The notes below the pieces were generated by a model that made no database searches, was not told the DNA's origin, and was given only the letters and a program-made list of their open reading frames with translations. A stretch of DNA of 64,000 bases. Source: Arthrobacter mobilis. Its GTDB lineage: Bacteria > Actinomycetota > Actinomycetes > Actinomycetales > Micrococcaceae. Position 1 is the first letter of the stretch. Every line of letters starts with the position of its first letter. Below are positions 63,177 through 64,000 of this stretch, one piece after another. The stretch is from positions 284,243 to 348,242 of the forward strand of contig NZ_JAAZSQ010000001.1 in assembly GCF_012395835.1 (NCBI RefSeq). The letters are read 5' to 3'. A program made the position numbers and the translations under genes.

Positions 63177-64000
63177 TGCTGCTGTCCTTCCAAGGGGTCG
63201 GCCCCGTCGCGGATGATGGCGGCCACACGGCCCGCGCGCCGGCGCAGGTCCTCGACGTCCCCGGGGTCGCGGCCGACCAGGTTGACGTGGCCGATCTTGC
63301 GGCCCGGGCGCACGGACTTGCCGTAGCCGTGCAGCTTCGCCCCCGGTTCCGCCGCCAGTGCGCGCGGATAGGCGCTGAACAGATCGGTGTTGGCCCCGCC
63401 GAGGTAGTTCTTCATGACGACGGCGCCTCCGAGCACGGAGGTATCACCCAGCGGCAGGTCCAGGACCGCGCGCAGGTGCTGCTCGAACTGGCTGGTGACG
63501 CAGCCGTCCATGGTCCAGTGGCCGGTGTTGTGCGGACGCATGGCCAGTTCGTTGACCACAAAACCTTCGCCGTGGCCGGGGGTCTCGAACAGTTCGGCGG
63601 CCATGACGCCGGTGACGCCGAGTTCCTCGGCCAGCCGCAGCGCGGCACCTTGGGCCGCCGCGGCCACCTCCGCCGGCAGGCCCTGGGCCGGGGCGATGAC
63701 TTCATCGCAGACGCCGTTGACCTGGATGGTGTGCACCACCGGCCACGCCTTGGCCTCGCCGGAGGGCCGGCGCGCGACCAGGGCGGAAAGCTCGCGGCTG
63801 AACTCGACCTTGTCCTCGGCCAGCAGCGGGGAGCCGGTGAACCAGTCGGCGGCAGCGGCGGCGGCAGCGGCATCGCCGATCACGCGCACGCCTTTGCCGT
63901 CATAGCCGCCGCGCGGGGTCTTCAGGACCACGGGCCAGCCGATCTTGTCCCCGAAGGCGATAAGTTCATCGACCGTGGACACCGCTGCCCATTCGGGGTT
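63173..64000 (-). CDS. purK: N5-carboxyaminoimidazole ribonucleotide synthase, 5' part missing
   Basis: An ATP-grasp enzyme that carboxylates AIR. Only the C-terminal two thirds is in the window. The visible part has the [17 protein letters not shown]-grasp motif, EVIAPAQ, the ELFET metal-site segment, RPHNTGHWT and a C-terminal RxKxGHVN-like segment (RKIGHVN). The frame is open to the last base, so the start lies outside. A GTG at 63982 is not the true start, because conserved N-terminal parts would be lost. Confidence 0.93.
   Translation of the reverse strand, partial: NPEWAAVSTVDELIAFGDKIGWPVVLKTPRGGYDGKGVRVIGDAAAAAAAADWFTGSPLLAEDKVEFSRELSALVARRPSGEAKAWPVVHTIQVNGVCDEVIAPAQGLPAEVAAAAQGAALRLAEELGVTGVMAAELFETPGHGEGFVVNELAMRPHNTGHWTMDGCVTSQFEQHLRAVLDLPLGDTSVLGGAVVMKNYLGGANTDLFSAYPRALAAEPGAKLHGYGKSVRPGRKIGHVNLVGRDPGDVEDLRRRAGRVAAIIRDGADPLEGQQQ

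Overview
The window is a stretch of chromosome from a high-GC actinobacterium, most likely an Arthrobacter-like member of the Micrococcaceae. The lineage is inferred from gene content: mycothiol S-conjugate amidase, a SARP regulator, a mycosin-like protease, a FemAB-type interpeptide-bridge transferase, and DUF501, DUF4245 and DUF4307 proteins. Coding density is very high, both strands are used, many start codons are GTG or TTG, and I saw no insertion sequence, phage, integron or CRISPR array. Two blocks follow a gene order I know from Mycobacterium: mazG-eno-ftsB-DUF501-ppx, and greA-DUF4307-mca-small protein-DUF255-uppS-phoH2 with fum, DUF4245 and glpX. This is core genome rather than an accessory island.

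Layout. 0-5 kb: a partial membrane protein, xthA, trpS, a 2'-5' RNA ligase-like protein, a YihY/BrkB membrane protein and a convergent hydrolase. 5-8.5 kb: the sdhCDAB operon (minus strand) with a clear promoter and a CRP-like site. 8.8-11.3 kb: manC and an M20 amidohydrolase. 11.4-20.7 kb: a nucleoside uptake and salvage block (BMP-type lipoprotein, ABC ATPase, two permeases, cdd, deoA, a DedA protein, add). 20.7-26.9 kb: mazG, eno, ftsB, DUF501, ppx and an orphan mycosin-like protease. 26.9-35 kb: ndh under an apparent Rex operator, a GNAT gene, an unusual tRNA with anticodon UAA, and a branched-chain amino acid ABC system split into a plus-strand binding protein and a convergent minus-strand livHMGF operon. 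35-41 kb: groES-like, Bax inhibitor-like, aldose epimerase, AI-2E family protein, ilvA and a rhomboid protease. 41-48 kb: greA to phoH2. 48-54.5 kb: a SARP/response regulator/histidine kinase cluster, prepilin peptidase, NUDIX hydrolase and amino acid permease. 54.5-64 kb: fumC, carbonic anhydrase, DUF4245, glpX, femAB-like, manA, an LCP protein, purE and a truncated purK.

How it fits together. Respiration and the TCA cycle are represented by sdh, ndh and fumC; glycolysis and gluconeogenesis by eno and glpX; GDP-mannose precursors by manA and manC; and the envelope by femAB-like, LCP, uppS and ftsB. The nucleoside block forms a complete import-to-base pathway. The most informative non-coding features are a near-consensus Rex box across the ndh promoter, CRP-like sites about 60 bp upstream of the inferred sdh and livK transcription starts, a palindrome upstream of livH, a 76-bp perfect palindrome between glpX and the femAB-like gene, and a repeated arrangement in which a -10-like hexamer lies 6-8 nt before the start codon, as expected for leaderless mRNAs. 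I found no clear novel multi-gene system. The strongest oddities are the class I tRNA with a UAA anticodon, the LivH with an extracytoplasmic N-terminal domain, and the large palindrome.
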